Of a DNA stretch of 64,000 nucleotides, positions 35,700 to 54,886 are shown in pieces. Position numbers and translations under genes: made by a program. Under the pieces are notes generated by a model, which was not told the origin of the DNA, ran no database searches, and worked only from the letters and a program-made list of their open reading frames with translations. The stretch is from Strigops habroptila. Taxonomy: Eukaryota > Chordata > Aves > Psittaciformes > Psittacidae. The number at the start of each line of letters is the position of its first letter. The first letter of the stretch is position 1. The DNA lies in NCBI RefSeq assembly GCF_004027225.2, contig NC_044302.2, forward strand, positions 75,145,253 through 75,209,252. Reading direction: 5' to 3'.

Positions 35700-37130
35700 C
35701 ATCCCCCTCCCGTGGTTAAAAGAAAAGTTCGAGCCTGTTCCAAAGTGCTGGAGCATCTTTGCTCCAGGAGCGGTCCGGAGGGTGCCGGGAGCTCTGCGTC
35801 TTCCTGGGCTGCTCCCAGGGACCGGCTGCTGCTTGCCGTGGGAAGGAGGGGAGTTAAAAAAGAAAAATCAGGCCGGGGAGGGAGGTGGTGAGTTAATAAA
35901 CTTCAGGCTTCTGCCTGCGGGATGATTTAGAGACATCTCTCCCTCTCCCTTCCTCTTCGCCCTCCAGAGTTTAATTCATTTAAGAATGAAATCACATATC
36001 TCTCGATGTCGGCCTCGTAAGAACCGCCTCCAAAGCACACCGCTAATCTCACGGTTTATTTGTAAGGTTACTGTTTGTAAAGGGAGAGAAGCAGCTCCTT
36101 CCATTATGGAAAACACTAACAAAGAATTAGAGTTACCTCTTTCATATGCAAAGGAAGACAGTTCACCGGCCTTTAAACTGTGAATTCTGCTCTAAGTGTA
36201 AGAGGAACACCCCAAAGAAAGCGACATAAAGGATTGCTTTCTAATTACGTTCACGGTTCTGAGTTTCAGGTGATACATGCAAGGACAGCAGAAGAGCGAG
36301 GACCTCCGTTATGCGAGGTCTGGCAGGGAAAGATCAAACCCAAACTTGAACAGAAATGCTATCACAGCTTCTTAAAAAGAAAAGCTTTAAAAATTCCCAT
36401 CGCTCCCAGTTCTGTTAGGATAACCCACGATGACGATCCGATTGGGATGGGAGGAAGAGGAGGAGAGCATTTCGAACTCCGGTAGAAATCGTTGTGAGAA
36501 GGGCGGACTGATGCCTAGCGACCTCACTGCTCAAATCTCGCTTCCCAAACAACTCTCACACACCGTTTTCTTGAAATACGTTTTTGAAATATTGTCCTAA
36601 TCCAACGGACCCAAGCCACCCTGTTTCAAACCCAGTTCCACGGATTTACAACATAATCCTTTCTACAATTTCCAAATAATCCTATTTACATTTTGTTCAC
36701 TCCTAAAGCGCCTGCAGAAGAATACCAACAAAGGTTACAAAAGGGGGCTGAGGGGTAGGAGGGGGAAAGCAAGGAAAAAGAAGTCCCAAATTCGTAATGG
36801 ACCACTAATTTTTCCTGTAGAAAGAGTGATAATATCACTCGATATTTACATCTCATAGGAAGTAAAAGGTCCCTTTGAATTAGTTTCGAGTTCTAGGGCA
36901 AGTTACTAAAAGGAAGGCATAAAGAGAACTTTTCCTCTCCACGAGGTTTCTCGTCTGTACACAGAGTATTTTTCCTTTTAACTTCCTTTTTGTTCATGTT
37001 ATTCATGCACTTCTCCTGGCCTGAACATTTGAAATCATCTTATAAACCAAAACCCACGCTCATATAAAGGAAGAACGGTGAAGCTCAAAAATTCATGGGG
37101 AAGAGCCACATCTGCCCGCGACCTTCTGCT
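35700..37130. other. FOXD1 upstream DNA, no gene seen
   Basis: Composition drops from GC-rich to AT-rich. No coding gene is supported. Human FOXD1 has a divergent noncoding transcript; a bird counterpart on plus starting in this stretch is possible, but I see no diagnostic sequence for it. Confidence 0.45.
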
Positions 37131-37159
37131 AAGCCCCAGGCAGCACGCACCGGGTCTCA

Positions 37160-37840
37160 CTAACCGTGGACCACCAGCGGCTCTGCGGTAGGACCGGGAA
37201 CACGGGAGGGCCCCGGCTCGGGTCCTCTTGGACGTGGCCTGAGGGAAGTATGGGGAACCCCTGGCAGAGGGGGGCTGAGGGGCTTGATTTCTTGGGGGCA
37301 GCTGAGCTAGCCCCAGTGCAGACAATTGAGACCTGGTGCATCTTCCGTTCGCTCCCGTCCCAACCCGGCAGGTGCCTTCTTAAACGGACAAGAAACAAAG
37401 GAAGGCAGGCGAGCGGCGGCAGCACAGCCGTGAGGAGCGGCGTTTCCCACGTCGGACTCCGGGGCCGCGGGGTTCGCCCCATTCCGCGCCCCGCGGCGGC
37501 TCCGCTCCCCTCCTGGCGGTGCTCTGCGCGGACGGGGCATGCCACCTACCGGCAAGGAGCGCCGAGACACACCGGGTCCGCCGTCTCCGGGACGCCGTGT
37601 GCCGGGGCAGGGTGCCCAGCGTGCCCCGCCGCCCAAAACAGCCCCCGGGAAGGGCAGGGCAGGATCCCCCGCCCGGGGCTGAGCGGGACCCCGAGACCCT
37701 AAGGAAAAGCAGCGTTTTGGGGGGACATGAGAAACTCCTTCCCATGAAAACGCTGGAACTTTCCCAGCCGCCTTCGCACCGGGGCTCTGTCGCCCCTCTT
37801 GGGCCACACACCCACCCACGAAACGGCCACCCCACCCTAG
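37160..37840. other. Small CpG-rich block upstream of FOXD1
   Basis: A separate GC-rich, CpG-containing block about 1.7 kb upstream of the FOXD1 island. Open frames on both strands overlap and lack domains. It may be an alternative promoter or a regulatory island, and no transcript start motif is clear. Confidence 0.4.
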
Positions 37841-37849
37841 GACCTCGAG

Positions 37850-40800
37850 GGCTGCCTTGCGTGGTTTCCTGCTGCTTGTGAACGATATAAATACAACACA
37901 GGCCTAAAACTACAGTAGCACAGAAACAAGATGTGAAATACAGGTGCACAGGTAGGGTTTTTTTTTTTTATTTTATTGCTTGGGCTTATTGTCATCCATT
38001 ATAAATTTTAATTATGCATGATAAACAAAATTCCTGCATGCTGATACAGAACACCCCACATTCTATCAGTGTGGTGCACGCATGGGATCAAAGCACTCTG
38101 GCAATCGGTACAAGCAGTTCTGCTCTTCACCCGATGCCTAAATTTGCTTTTACAGTTTTTATTTAAACTTATTATTTCTACTCTTTTAAGCCAGTGTCTA
38201 TTGCCAGTGCTAGTGGAGGGATATCTGATTTTCAAAATGGAGCACTGGCCATCACAGCTGGTACAGCATGGTATTCATCACAAGGACAAATCATGTTTGT
38301 TTAGGTTACATTTGATTTCATGACTCCACTGACTATTGGAAACCTTTCTAACACCCTCTGAATAAGCCCCAAAGTCTTAGTTGTAGACAAGCTCTGGCAA
38401 ATGATGAGGGAGATCCTGTAATTCATGTCTCAGACATCCAGTATATTTTTCATTTAATTCTGTAGTGATGCAAGTAAGTAATATTGACAGGTATGCTCTT
38501 TGTTCACTTAGAAATCCTTGGGGACAGGCTATACTGTGATTGAAGATAGAGAAGATTGATTTTTCCATCTGAAACTAGGTGGGCAGTGGGTTCCTGTCAG
38601 GGCTTGAGCAGAAATAACAGCTAGCTGCTGCAGAAGGAGGGAAACCCTTGCCCTGTTCAGTCTCCCCACCCCTGGCCAACTGTACTTACCTCCTGCTGAA
38701 CACTAAGCTGGGCCAGGAGGCCCAGGAAGCCAAAGGCAAAACTGAGAATAAATCGCGCCTTCACAGCTGCCAAGATATTCACCAAAGGTGCTGCATTGAC
38801 AGCTACACATCTAAAAAGGGGCAAATTTAGTCCTGATTCATCCAAATGTGCCATCTTTGTGTGGGACTATGCTGATTTTGTGTTATAAGTCAGAACAATG
38901 TTTCTGGCTTATAACTAATCAGGGTTCAAAATATCTCTGTAACCATGGCTTAAACGATGATGTTCTCTTGAATTCTGTGCATAGGATGTCTACAGGAATA
39001 AACTGTTTGAGTCTCTGATGTCTCTGCATAAATTTGAGATACCATCTTCACACACAGCCAGTGAGGAATATGGTGACTTCCGACTTTTACCTGTTCTCTA
39101 GAGAGATCTTAATTTTTAACAAAGACTAACACGAAAGCCTTTTTTGGCGAGCTTTTACCAGTCCAATTAACATGAGCTCCAAAGTATTTGGCAAAGCCTG
39201 TTTGAACCATGTTCAGTGAAAGCAGGACATTCTTCATGTAGCACTTCTCAGACTATTCTCTAGTCGGCCTCTGCGGGGTGTTATAAACAGAGAAAGGCAA
39301 CCCACAGCTCATGAAAAGCTTGTGATGTGGCTTGAAGCCCAGGTATTTTGAGTTGCTGAATTTAAAACTTACAGGCATGGTGAGAAAAGGACACTGTTTG
39401 CTGAGGAGTGCTCTCTTCCTTGACACTGAAGCCACTCACCAGCACACGGTACACCACTACATTATATGAGATGAAAACAGCACTGCAATTAAGGTCAATC
39501 TTCCTGGGTTGCCATTCCATGTTTAGATATATTTAGTACCTCTTACAAAGTTAAGAATTATTCAGTGAGTCTTATATCTAGACTTTCTAAGATGGTTTCT
39601 TTTCTATTTATATTTCTCACCACTTTTGCCCTGTACCCCACAATGCTGCCGCCTTCCTCCATCAAATTATTAACATGTATGCGTATTTTTCCAAATAACT
39701 TGGCGCTTTTTCCCTTACATCCTGGTGCTGAACACAGCATTCTTTTGAACAAATGTTTTCTAATGAGATTTTAAATATCAAACATGTTTTCCTTCAGTGT
39801 CTGAAAATACATTGTGTTGTTTGTAGTCATTGGCAATCAGGACAAATACTACTTCACTTTTGCTTAATCACTTATGTATGACCTGTGATTTGTTTCCTGA
39901 ATATGACACTAACTTAACACCTTTTCTCAACATACTCTGCTATTACTTATGCAGCACTGGCCATATCTTTCAGGAGATCTTTTCCACTGGCATTTTGACA
40001 GCAAATGCTGTCATTCTCCTGCCTTTAAACTTCCGCATAATTTAGGAGACAATTTTCCTGAGTAACCAATTTAATGGTCTTTTTCCACTCCTATGGTGCT
40101 TCTGGGCAGCTAACAAACTTTGCTTTAGCAATGTATATTCTTTGATCATTTTGAGATCCTAACTTTCACTCTGTTTCAGAACTAAAAAGATGCTTACTGA
40201 CCCCAGGCTCCATTTCAGCGCTACAGGCTTTGGATCTGTTTCATTTCCTTGCAGAAGTTTTTCAGCTACAACTGAATCCAGGTTTAGGTTTATGTTTCCC
40301 ATTACACAAAAAGAGATGAAGAAAACAACCCAATACTATTTTAGCATTCTAAAATACTTTTTCTCTGATGCAAAGTTTGTTTTTTGAAGGTCTGCTGTTT
40401 GATCCACGAAATGTAACCAAATCTTACAGAGTCCGTTAAACTGCAGTTCTTGAACTGCTTCAGTTGATTCCTGATACAACTCAGTGATGTGGTTTTTCAA
40501 CATAATTTGCCTTCACAATCTCACAAGGGAATATGAGATCATACCTACAGCCCAATTAATCCTAGGCTGACAACCGGGACAGCACTTCCTAAAGCTTCTA
40601 GCTTGGAATGATCTTTCTGTGACTCATTTTCACATCAGTATTTCAGCCTATGAAAACATTTTGCATGTTAGTAGTCACCATTTGGCCTAGTAATCCTGAA
40701 ATCTTCCCTAGATATTGATGGCAGACTGTGATAAAGCTGAAGCAGAAATATTTATTGCTTTTACAGCCCACAGTGATTCAGGTTTCCTTTTGGGGTTTGT

Positions 40801-42280
40801 TGGTTTGGTTTTTGTTTTTGTTGGTTTTTTTTTTTTTCCTAAATCTTGGCACTGTTTTCTTTTGCTGCAGGTACATAGCCAATTTCATCTTGCAATAAAT
40901 TTATAAGCTTTACTTTTAGTCCAGAACTCCGTCCTCCCCAAATCCCTCCTTCCCCCAAATACATTTTGTTCCTTTCCCTCCAGATTAGATACTGGGTTTG
41001 CTAGTTCAGATAGAGTAATATGGGCTTTCTTCCCCCTTCTTTTCTAAGCAAACCAATTTACTGTTCCAATTTCACAGATAGGGTGGACCAAACTTCTGCA
41101 GGTTCCCTGGCCATCCTTTATAGAGGGTGATAGTTGTTTGATCACCCTTTTGTTTTCGGCCATGATGTTGGTCTGTTGGGAGGTACAGGTTGCTCTTCAG
41201 CAGCACTTCTTGAATCACCGCCAGTTGGAGTAACTTCAGGTTGATCATCCATTCTCACTAATTACAAAAGTATCAGTTTCATCTGCGATCAAAATTTTCT
41301 GCACAAATTAACACTCAACTCCAGTGTAGTGAAGAGATATCATAAGAGCAAATAAAATCTACACACACATGAAAAGTACTGCCTTGGCAAAGCCGTGGTT
41401 CTGGGAATTACTACCATGGGAGCTTTACCATTAAGCTGTAGAGAAGGATAAATTAATTATTAACACAGTCTTACCCAAACAAGAACAAAGGTAGTAGTTT
41501 ATTGAGGATATTCCAGAGAATAACTGGTTTAAAAGGCATTAAAATACAGGATGAGACGATGGCAAAGTCAGTAGTATTTCTACCGATGCCAGGAGGCCAG
41601 TTGGGTTTGGTTCCAGTGATGATGGGGCAGGACCACAGAGCAACATGGCTTCTCCTCTCCTACATCACTTTGTGAGCATGTGTAGCACTGATGGAAATGC
41701 CAGGCTTCTTCCCCCCTAAATCTGCTCCTGCACCTTGCTATGCAGCACAGGTCCAGACCTCAAAGATTACTAAGCTCTCTGCATGCTAAGAACAGGTCAT
41801 TGGACCCACACTTATGAGTTCCCAACAACTGGGAGATTAGTCCCACCAGGCTCCTATGAGAAAGCAAAATGAAACACATTAGTAAACCTGTGGAGGATGA
41901 AATTGTAGACTGTGAATGACCTCTGCCCTGCAGAACAGGGCTTACAAATACTCAAATGCAGCAGCAACTACTCAAGTCAGGCCTTGAAGGTGTACACTTG
42001 ATTCTCAGAAGTCAAACAGAAGGATAGTACAGGCATGTTTGTTAAGACATTGATGATGAAAAACACTGCTGCGGAAGGAAAGCTCTGAGAGAACCACAGC
42101 GTGTTCAGTGGCCAGCAGAAAGCCTGCTAATCTGACGGAGGATATAAAGCCAAAGCAAAGAACACTTGAAGTGAAAGGAAATAAAGGAGATGACAACTGC
42201 TCCATGGGCAGCAGTGACAGCCAGCCTGCCGAAAACAGCCTCCGCAGGCTGGCTTCGAGGTGGGCAGCCGGGCAGAGGAT
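37850..42280. other. Intergenic, AT-rich, no gene seen
   Basis: The DNA between FOXD1 and BTF3. Only short chance frames are present. An 8-bp-arm hairpin AGGGTGAT..ATCACCCT lies at 41124-41148. The stretch 41,090-42,000 has slightly different composition and might be an old repeat that I cannot name. Confidence 0.5.
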
Positions 42281-42539
42281 TGCCCCAAACTCACAGCGTG
42301 GCCCGAGGTGGGCAGCGGGGAGGCTTGCGCTCCGTAAGCAATAGGGAGAACACAACGCTTATACGCTGTCTAGGGGAGAAAAAGCCAAACGAACCAACAG
42401 CGACGCCACACCACAACGGGGCAGCAGCCCTGAGCGGCAGGAGGCAGGAAAGGGGGCTGCACGCCCCGCCTCCCCTCAGCACAGCCGGGGCCCCTACCGA
42501 GAACCCTCGGCTCGGCTCCCCTCCGCCGCAGGGGGCACC

Positions 42540-42612
42540 CTCTACCGTCCGGACAACAGCGCATGCGCAGTGCAGCGCCCCGTGCCTTCCTTCCGGCCGC
42601 CATCTCGTTTCG
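42540..42612 (+). promoter_or_regulatory. BTF3: BTF3 promoter and likely first noncoding exon
   Basis: A CpG-island, housekeeping-type promoter. It has a perfect NRF1 site GCGCATGCGC (42559-42568), then a C/T-rich GTGCCTTCCTTCCGG start region, then GCCGCCATCTCG, a YY1 core placed as in many translation-related genes. A donor TTTCG/GTGAGC follows at 42612/42613. Transcription starting at a C in the pyrimidine tract near 42,585 would give a 5'-TOP-like mRNA, as known for translation-machinery genes. The first exon would be short and noncoding. An alternative donor GCT/GTGAGT exists at 42735/42736. Confidence 0.6.
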
Positions 42613-42704
42613 GTGAGCCCCGCGTGTAACACCTAGTCCCGCACCCCGCCCGTGGTTCTCCTCTGTTATCCCGCTCCGGCTTCGCCGCTTCCGCTCTGGG
42701 AAGG

Positions 42705-42710
42705 TATAAA
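42705..42710 (+). promoter_or_regulatory. BTF3: TATA word, possible second BTF3 start
   Basis: GGTATAAAGGGG lies about 95 nt downstream of the proposed first donor and upstream of an ATG at 42753 that is in frame with BTF3 through the intron. It might drive an alternative transcript, but the evidence is only the motif. Confidence 0.3.
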
Positions 42711-42983
42711 GGGGGCGGCGGGGGCGGCTGGGGGCTGTGAGTCGGCCGGTGGATGGCAGCGGTGTCTGGGGGGAAAGGAAGGCGGTTATGGGCTGGGCTG
42801 AGCTTCCCGCGGGTCCCTTCCCTGTGGTGTGGTACGGTTCTGTACCTTGTGGCTGGGGGGGAGGCACGCAGGTGTGTGGTGAGGGGGCAACCGCGGAGCC
42901 CCTTGCGCCCCCCTGCCCTGCGGCCGGGCCCACCGCTGGCGCCTCCTGACCCGCCAGTCACGGTGCTCTTGTTGCTTCCGCAG

Positions 42984-49633
<6,650 letters not shown>

Positions 49634-49651
49634 ACTAAGTGTCACTTTCTG

Positions 49652-49657
49652 AATAAA
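49652..49657 (+). terminator. BTF3: Poly(A) signal AATAAA, BTF3
   Basis: Canonical AATAAA 19 nt after the BTF3 stop codon, in the context TTTCTGAATAAAGTTAAAAC. Cleavage is expected near 49,672-49,680, giving the very short 3' UTR usual for ribosome-associated housekeeping messages. Confidence 0.9.
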
Positions 49658-49689
49658 GTTAAAACTTGAAAAGGCTACATGGAGCTGCT

Positions 49690-52205
49690 GTTTTATATTG
49701 TGACTGCCTTGATTTCATTTTTATTTCCTGATGTTATCTCAACACCTGTAATACTGATATATTTCAACATCTGCGATATAAAATCCTTGAACCTGCAGCT
49801 CTTTAGTTACTGCTTGTACACAATATTTTTGTGGCCTGATTGAACAAACCTATGCTTTGAAACAAGTCAGATTGCTAATGAATATCTGCCTAGACACAAT
49901 TTTTGAGTAACTTGTATACAAGCTAAACATCATCTTTAATGAACTTTGGCATACAATAAAAATATAAAAAACTTTCTGGTGTGGCTTTTTGTCAGAAAAG
50001 CAGGAAAAAAAATTGCCATAATTGCTCAAAAAAGGTCTTTCTTTTCTACCGAGTATCCTTTTGCTGTTAAACTGGCTTCTAAAACTTTTCCTATGTGTAG
50101 TGGAGCATTTTGGACTGAATATATTTGGAACGATGGACCTGTTGGGAGGGCAGTTACATATGCTCTAAGTCACTTTAGTATACTTCACAAATAGATCTGT
50201 TTTCTAGAAACAAGTGTTGGTGGTTTAATATAACACAAAATGTGCGAGTTTAGTGAGAACTTTGGCCTTGAAGAACAGTGGCAAGCTGCTGGCATCTTGG
50301 GGGAACCAATGTTAAATCTTCAGTGAGTGTTTAGTAGATACTTGCAGGGTGTAACTAATGAGTTAAATAATGCTTGACTGATACTTTATTTACCTGAAAA
50401 TGCCAGTTACATGGAGAAAGTATAGGAAGAGGAAGTCCTTAGTGGAATTTATAATGGCTCTTAATTGAGCCTGTATCTAGCATCTCTGAATCTATTAACT
50501 AATAATTATATTTGGATGTTTCAGGAATGTTCTTTCTATTGCTTTTATGTGTTCCAAACGAAAAGAGAACTTGGTTTCTGGGCATGAGGAAGACTTTTTA
50601 AATTCCAGTCTGGCCTTTGCATAGCTGGAGCTTCCAGGGGTGAGGGCTAAACTTCTTTGGCATTAATGATAAATTGGATTGTTTTCATAACAGAAACTAA
50701 GCTAGGGCAGAAGAACACTCACCAAGGTTGTCTCTGGAGTAAATACTTCTGGAAGTGGAAATTCATCCTGATAAAAATTCAGGTTAAAACTTTGCTATAG
50801 CCATAACCAAGTTCTCCTGTGCCTGGAAAAAGGTGGGGCTGTTTGACTTGCCAAGTGTGTTTGTCATGGTGTAGTTACTGTTGGGAAACAGTGGAGGAAC
50901 TTGTTTGAGCTGTGCAGCTCCTGTAGTTTGAGGTGAGACAGTGATCTGATGTGAGCATGACATGGCTGGAGCCAGGTGCAAGAGCTTAGAGAGAGTAACA
51001 ATTTAAGTTTGCAAGTACTTTATCAGTAAACTACACTTTCAGCATTTAATTAGTTCAAATAAGAAAGTGCTTTCATTGACTTGTGGCAATAAGGTAGGAA
51101 AACTGCAAATGTGAGTTCTGAAATTAAGATGGTGACTTTAAGCTAATTGCCCTGTAAAAGGTAAAAAATGAATTCTAGAGAGTTGTTTTCCATACTTCTG
51201 TGACATGTTGAATCAATAAATGGTGTGTTGGTTTGGTTTTTTTTTTTTTTGAGAATTAGTAAATGTGTTGCCCATTCTGTGACTCAGATATGTAAATCCT
51301 CAAAGATACTTCCTTTAAGCCACTGTAGCTCTTGCTTATGAAGTGTTTCATACCAGTTTCTGTCTCATGAAGTGACTTGGGATCTTGCTTAGAGATGTAG
51401 ACAGTGTTAGCTTTTTTGCCACTTACAGACATACTTGGTGCTTAAATAATATACTTGCTAAAACAATGTCTTTGAAATGCAAAATAATGCTAATACGGTG
51501 GTAAGCAGCCATGTGACGGGTGTGTGGAAGTCTCCATGCTAAGTATGCTCCCAGTCAGGAAATACCAGCATATCTCTGCATCCCCAAACTGTGACTGAGG
51601 ATCAAGATACTATCAAAATGTGTTCTTGATTATAGCAGATTCTAACTGGAAGTTCATAGTAGTCTTCATGTCTGACACATGCTTAGTCCTGGACTCAACG
51701 CTGTGATTATTTTCTCTTATTAAGGAGTTTGACGGTTTTTCTAGTCTGTCATTAACTGCTATAAACTCAAAATAGCTGTGTTGATGTTTCTCATTAGATT
51801 GAACTTCTGTGTAAGCATATGATGATTACACCATTATGGATTCACATCTGTAGTCTTGCTCAAGGAAAATGCCTTCGTATCTCCATTTCAAATATCTTGG
51901 ACAATAGAGTAAAGAAAACAGATGCCTGCATTTCTACTGAAACAAATGTTTGTTTGAGCTTTTTGTTTCTGAAAAGCTAAGGGAATGTTCTGGATCTGTC
52001 AGATCAAGCAGCTTGACTCCAATGCAGTAGGGGGTTACTAGTGAGATTTTTAATCACCATTTCTGCAACAGATCTTTAGAAATACCTTGCTTGTTAATAT
52101 GCTTTGAGGGCTTTGCTCTGATTTAAAATGAATGTGTGCTAATTGAAAAACCCCATCAAAATCTGTTTGGAAAAATAGTGAAACTATATTATTAAGGTAG
52201 TCTGG
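49690..52205. other. Intergenic, AT-rich, no gene seen
   Basis: BTF3 3' flank up to the solo LTR. One 82-codon frame at 49946-50194 has no ATG context, splice support or recognised motif. A T12 run lies at about 51,238-51,250. Nothing else is seen. Confidence 0.55.
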
Positions 52206-52210
52206 TGCAT
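52206..52210. repeat. Target-site duplication TGCAT (left)
   Basis: TGCAT immediately before the LTR on plus, matching the copy at 52791-52795. A 5-bp duplication fits ERVL-like integration. Confidence 0.8.
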
Positions 52211-52790
52211 TGTCATGGTAACACAGCACCATGCAGTAGCTCACTCACTGCTCCCTTTCTTCCCCCCTGCTCCTGGGAGGATGGGGTGGAGAATTGAAAG
52301 AATGTAAACCCCATGGGTTGAAATAAGAACAGTCCAATAACTAAAGCATAATACAAAACTATTACTACTCATGATAAGGGAAATAACAAGGGGAGAGTAT
52401 ATAAAACTAAAAAGGGAAGGGGGGAAAAAAAACCCAGTAAACAGTGGTGACAATCACCACCACTGACCAATGTGCAGCCTGACTCGAGCTGCGATCTGCC
52501 CTTCCGGGTAACTCCCCCCAGTTTCTATACTGGGCATGATGTGCTGTGGTGTGGAATACCCCTTTGGCTAGTTTGGGTCAGGTGTCCTGTCTCTGCTCCC
52601 TCCAGGCTTCTCATGCCCCTCCTCACTGGCAGAGCATGAGAGACTGAAAAGTCTCAGGTAAGATCAGGGTAAGCATTGCATAGCAACAACTAAAACATCA
52701 GTGTGCTATCAGCATTGTTCTCAGACTGAAAAAGAACACAGCACTGCACCAGCTAATAGAAAAATAACTGTTACAGCTGAACCCAGGACA
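52211..52790 (-). mobile_element. Solo LTR of an avian endogenous retrovirus (ERVL-like)
   Basis: 580 bp reading on minus from TGTCCTGGGTTCAGC (52790 downward) to CCATGACA (52211). The ends carry the TG..CA rule and an imperfect terminal inverted repeat (TGTCCTGG against TGTCATGG). Both sides are flanked by the 5-bp duplication TGCAT. Internal words (plus strand) such as CAGTTTCTATACTGGGCATG and TTTGGCTAGTTTGGGTCAGG match LTRs I recall as abundant in neoavian genomes. On minus a TATA-like word lies at CCCAGTATAGAAACTG. No retroviral gene is adjacent, so this is the product of recombination between the two LTRs of a former provirus. It cannot encode protein, but may still carry promoter activity. 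Confidence 0.9.
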
Positions 52791-52795
52791 TGCAT
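52791..52795. repeat. Target-site duplication TGCAT (right)
   Basis: Second copy of the 5-bp duplication, directly after the LTR. Confidence 0.8.
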
Positions 52796-54441
52796 ACAAA
52801 ACCAAAAAGCTCCCTACCATGGTTTTAAAATAACATTGTTTTTAAAGCTGTAGAAGCTATCTTAAGTTATTACACGTTGGATTTTTTTTTTTTAAAGTTT
52901 CTTGAGTTTGAGGTTGTGTCTTTAATGTTCCCAGTGGGAATTCCACAGTAGTAATGCATATTTAACATACGTGACTAAGGAAGATACTTGAGTTTGTTTA
53001 AAATGTTCACAGCTCAGTACATCAAAAACCAAATAGGTACTCATGTATCTTATGTGGATTTGCTGGGGGTGTGTGGGAAGCTCATGTAGTTTCCACTTCT
53101 ATGAAATTTTGTGCTAATAATGTGTTTTGAAGGTGGAATGTCATATAGGCACTTCACCTTCCCTGAAGTATCTTTGCTGAAGACTTAGATGTCACATTAG
53201 GGTACAGGTAGAGTAACAAAGGACATGTGAAATGAAGGTAATAGCTTATATTTGTTGTCAGAGGTCATGGAAGAACTAAAATTAGTATGTGATCAGAACA
53301 GCGGCTAGGAAAAAAGCTGGTGTTTGTGAATGTTACAGGTGGTGGGAGGTGAGTTGGGGAAGTTTTGGGGGGGTGGCGGCTGAGAAGCCTGAGTATGGAA
53401 GCTGTCTGGTTATTCTGTTTGTGAGAGTGGATTTGAACAAGTTATGAAACAAGAGTTAACATTCAGCACAGATAGGAAAGCCTCCATGGAGGTCTGTGTC
53501 GATGGTGACTAGATTACAGCCTTAAGTGACTGGTGTGATAGTGTTATATGTAAAGAGAGGTTTTTTTAAGCTAAAATACTGAGTTAAAATATTCAATTAA
53601 AATAACAAGTACTCAACATGTCTTGGGCTTAGATAATACATGCAATGTGGCTCTTGATTTTTCTAAGCTATTATTTATTCCTTTTCAGATTTATAGTTTC
53701 AGATGCATTCAGCAATTTGTGAGAGTTGCTGAAAATGTTTCTCACTGGATGTGATAGTTGAAAAATCCTGACCTGTAACAGATACTGGGCTTTGTGAGGA
53801 AGTCCTGGTTACAGAAAGGGAGCTGACAGTGCAGCTGAGCCAAGCTTACTTAGCTAAGGTGAACAGTCTATAGCATGAGGGAGTACCATGATTAGTTTGA
53901 CTGAATTGAACTCAATAATTTTAAAGTAGATTAAAAAGTGGATACATTTAGAAGCTCTGAGAATTAGAAGAATAACTACTTTGGTCTATTCTAATCAACT
54001 TTAAGCTGAGGTTTCTTGGTAGCGTAAACTATTTGCAGTCTCAACATGGAAGTCCTTGCCCTGTTCATATTCTGCTTTGTGCATGGATTATCATGAGAGA
54101 ATAATGTTACTGAATAGAAGGAAGACAGCTTGGCTAATACTATTGCTCAACTGTCTTGCTGTAATATGTTGGTGGTTTTTTGAGAAATAAATTTAACAGA
54201 TGGAACTTGCGTATTGCCTGTACATTGCAGTGAAGGTATCCTGGCAGTGAAAAAGCTGTTCTAATAATGTTTGAGTGGTGTGTGGATTAACAATACTTTT
54301 ACAGATGAGCTACAGCCCAACCTTTTGCATTACTAATGAATCTGAGCAAATCAGAGCAATTGTTGGATGAGTCTTGTAATGGTATAAAGCATTAATGATT
54401 ATTTTTATGGCATGCATCTGTTATGTCTTAGGTAGGCAGAA
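52796..54441. other. Intergenic, AT-rich, no gene seen
   Basis: No frame of note and no repeat that I can name. Confidence 0.55.
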
Positions 54442-54605
54442 GGCAGTGTTCAAGGCCAGCATTCAGGCCTGACAGTGTTCAAGGCAATATTGGACAGGGC
54501 CTTAGGTGCCATAGTCTGGTGTGAGGTGTGCTTGTCCATAGTAGGGGGTTGGAACTAGATGATCTTAAGGTCCTTTCCAATCCTAAACATTTTGTGATTT
54601 GATGA
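54442..54605 (+). mobile_element. CR1 LINE 3' end fragment
   Basis: GGCAGTGTTCAAGGCCAG, then a local re-duplication of CAGTGTTCAAGGC. It continues with TTGGACAGGGCCTTAGG, GGGGGTTGGAACTAGATGAT and CTTAAGGTCCTTTCCAATCC, ending in the degenerate CR1 tail TTTGTGATTTGATGA. About 160 bp, strongly 5'-truncated. Confidence 0.93.
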
Positions 54606-54842
54606 TAAGGCAGAATTCTCAACATCTTGCATCAGATCCTGGGCTGGTTGAAGGTCAGTTTGATATGTAACACAGTGCTTTTACTTTTGATATCAAATAA
54701 CCAGCAGTTGCAACACTTTCTGACACAGTCAGGGATTTGATGTGCTATGCAGGGTTTTGGCAGATAATGGTTGAAGTATCTGCTGCACTTGAAATCCCCA
54801 TTCCTCATTTGTTAAGCATGTGTAGCGCTTTGTTGGTGGTTT

Positions 54843-54886
54843 GGTTTTTTTTTTGTTTTTTTTTGTTTTTTTTTTTTTTTTTTTTG
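54843..54886 (+). repeat. T-rich tract
   Basis: About 44 bases of T with two isolated G interruptions. Simple-sequence tract; the K-rich minus frame over it is an artefact. Confidence 0.85.

Larger units (their letters stand above)
33460..35700. other. CpG island covering FOXD1
   Basis: Very GC-rich, CpG-dense DNA over the whole FOXD1 coding region and 5' UTR. Opposite-strand open frames here, including a 625-codon one at 33462-35339, are shadows of FOXD1 codons and GC bias. Islands of this size over a developmental regulator are typically Polycomb targets (family knowledge, not visible here). Confidence 0.8.

Noticed and set aside
41124-41148. Hairpin AGGGTGAT/ATCACCCT as a small RNA
   Set aside because: 8-bp arms with a 9-base loop are too short for a microRNA precursor, and no extended pairing is seen.
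49946-50194. 82-codon frame just past BTF3
   Set aside because: It follows the BTF3 poly(A) site without promoter, splice or domain evidence.
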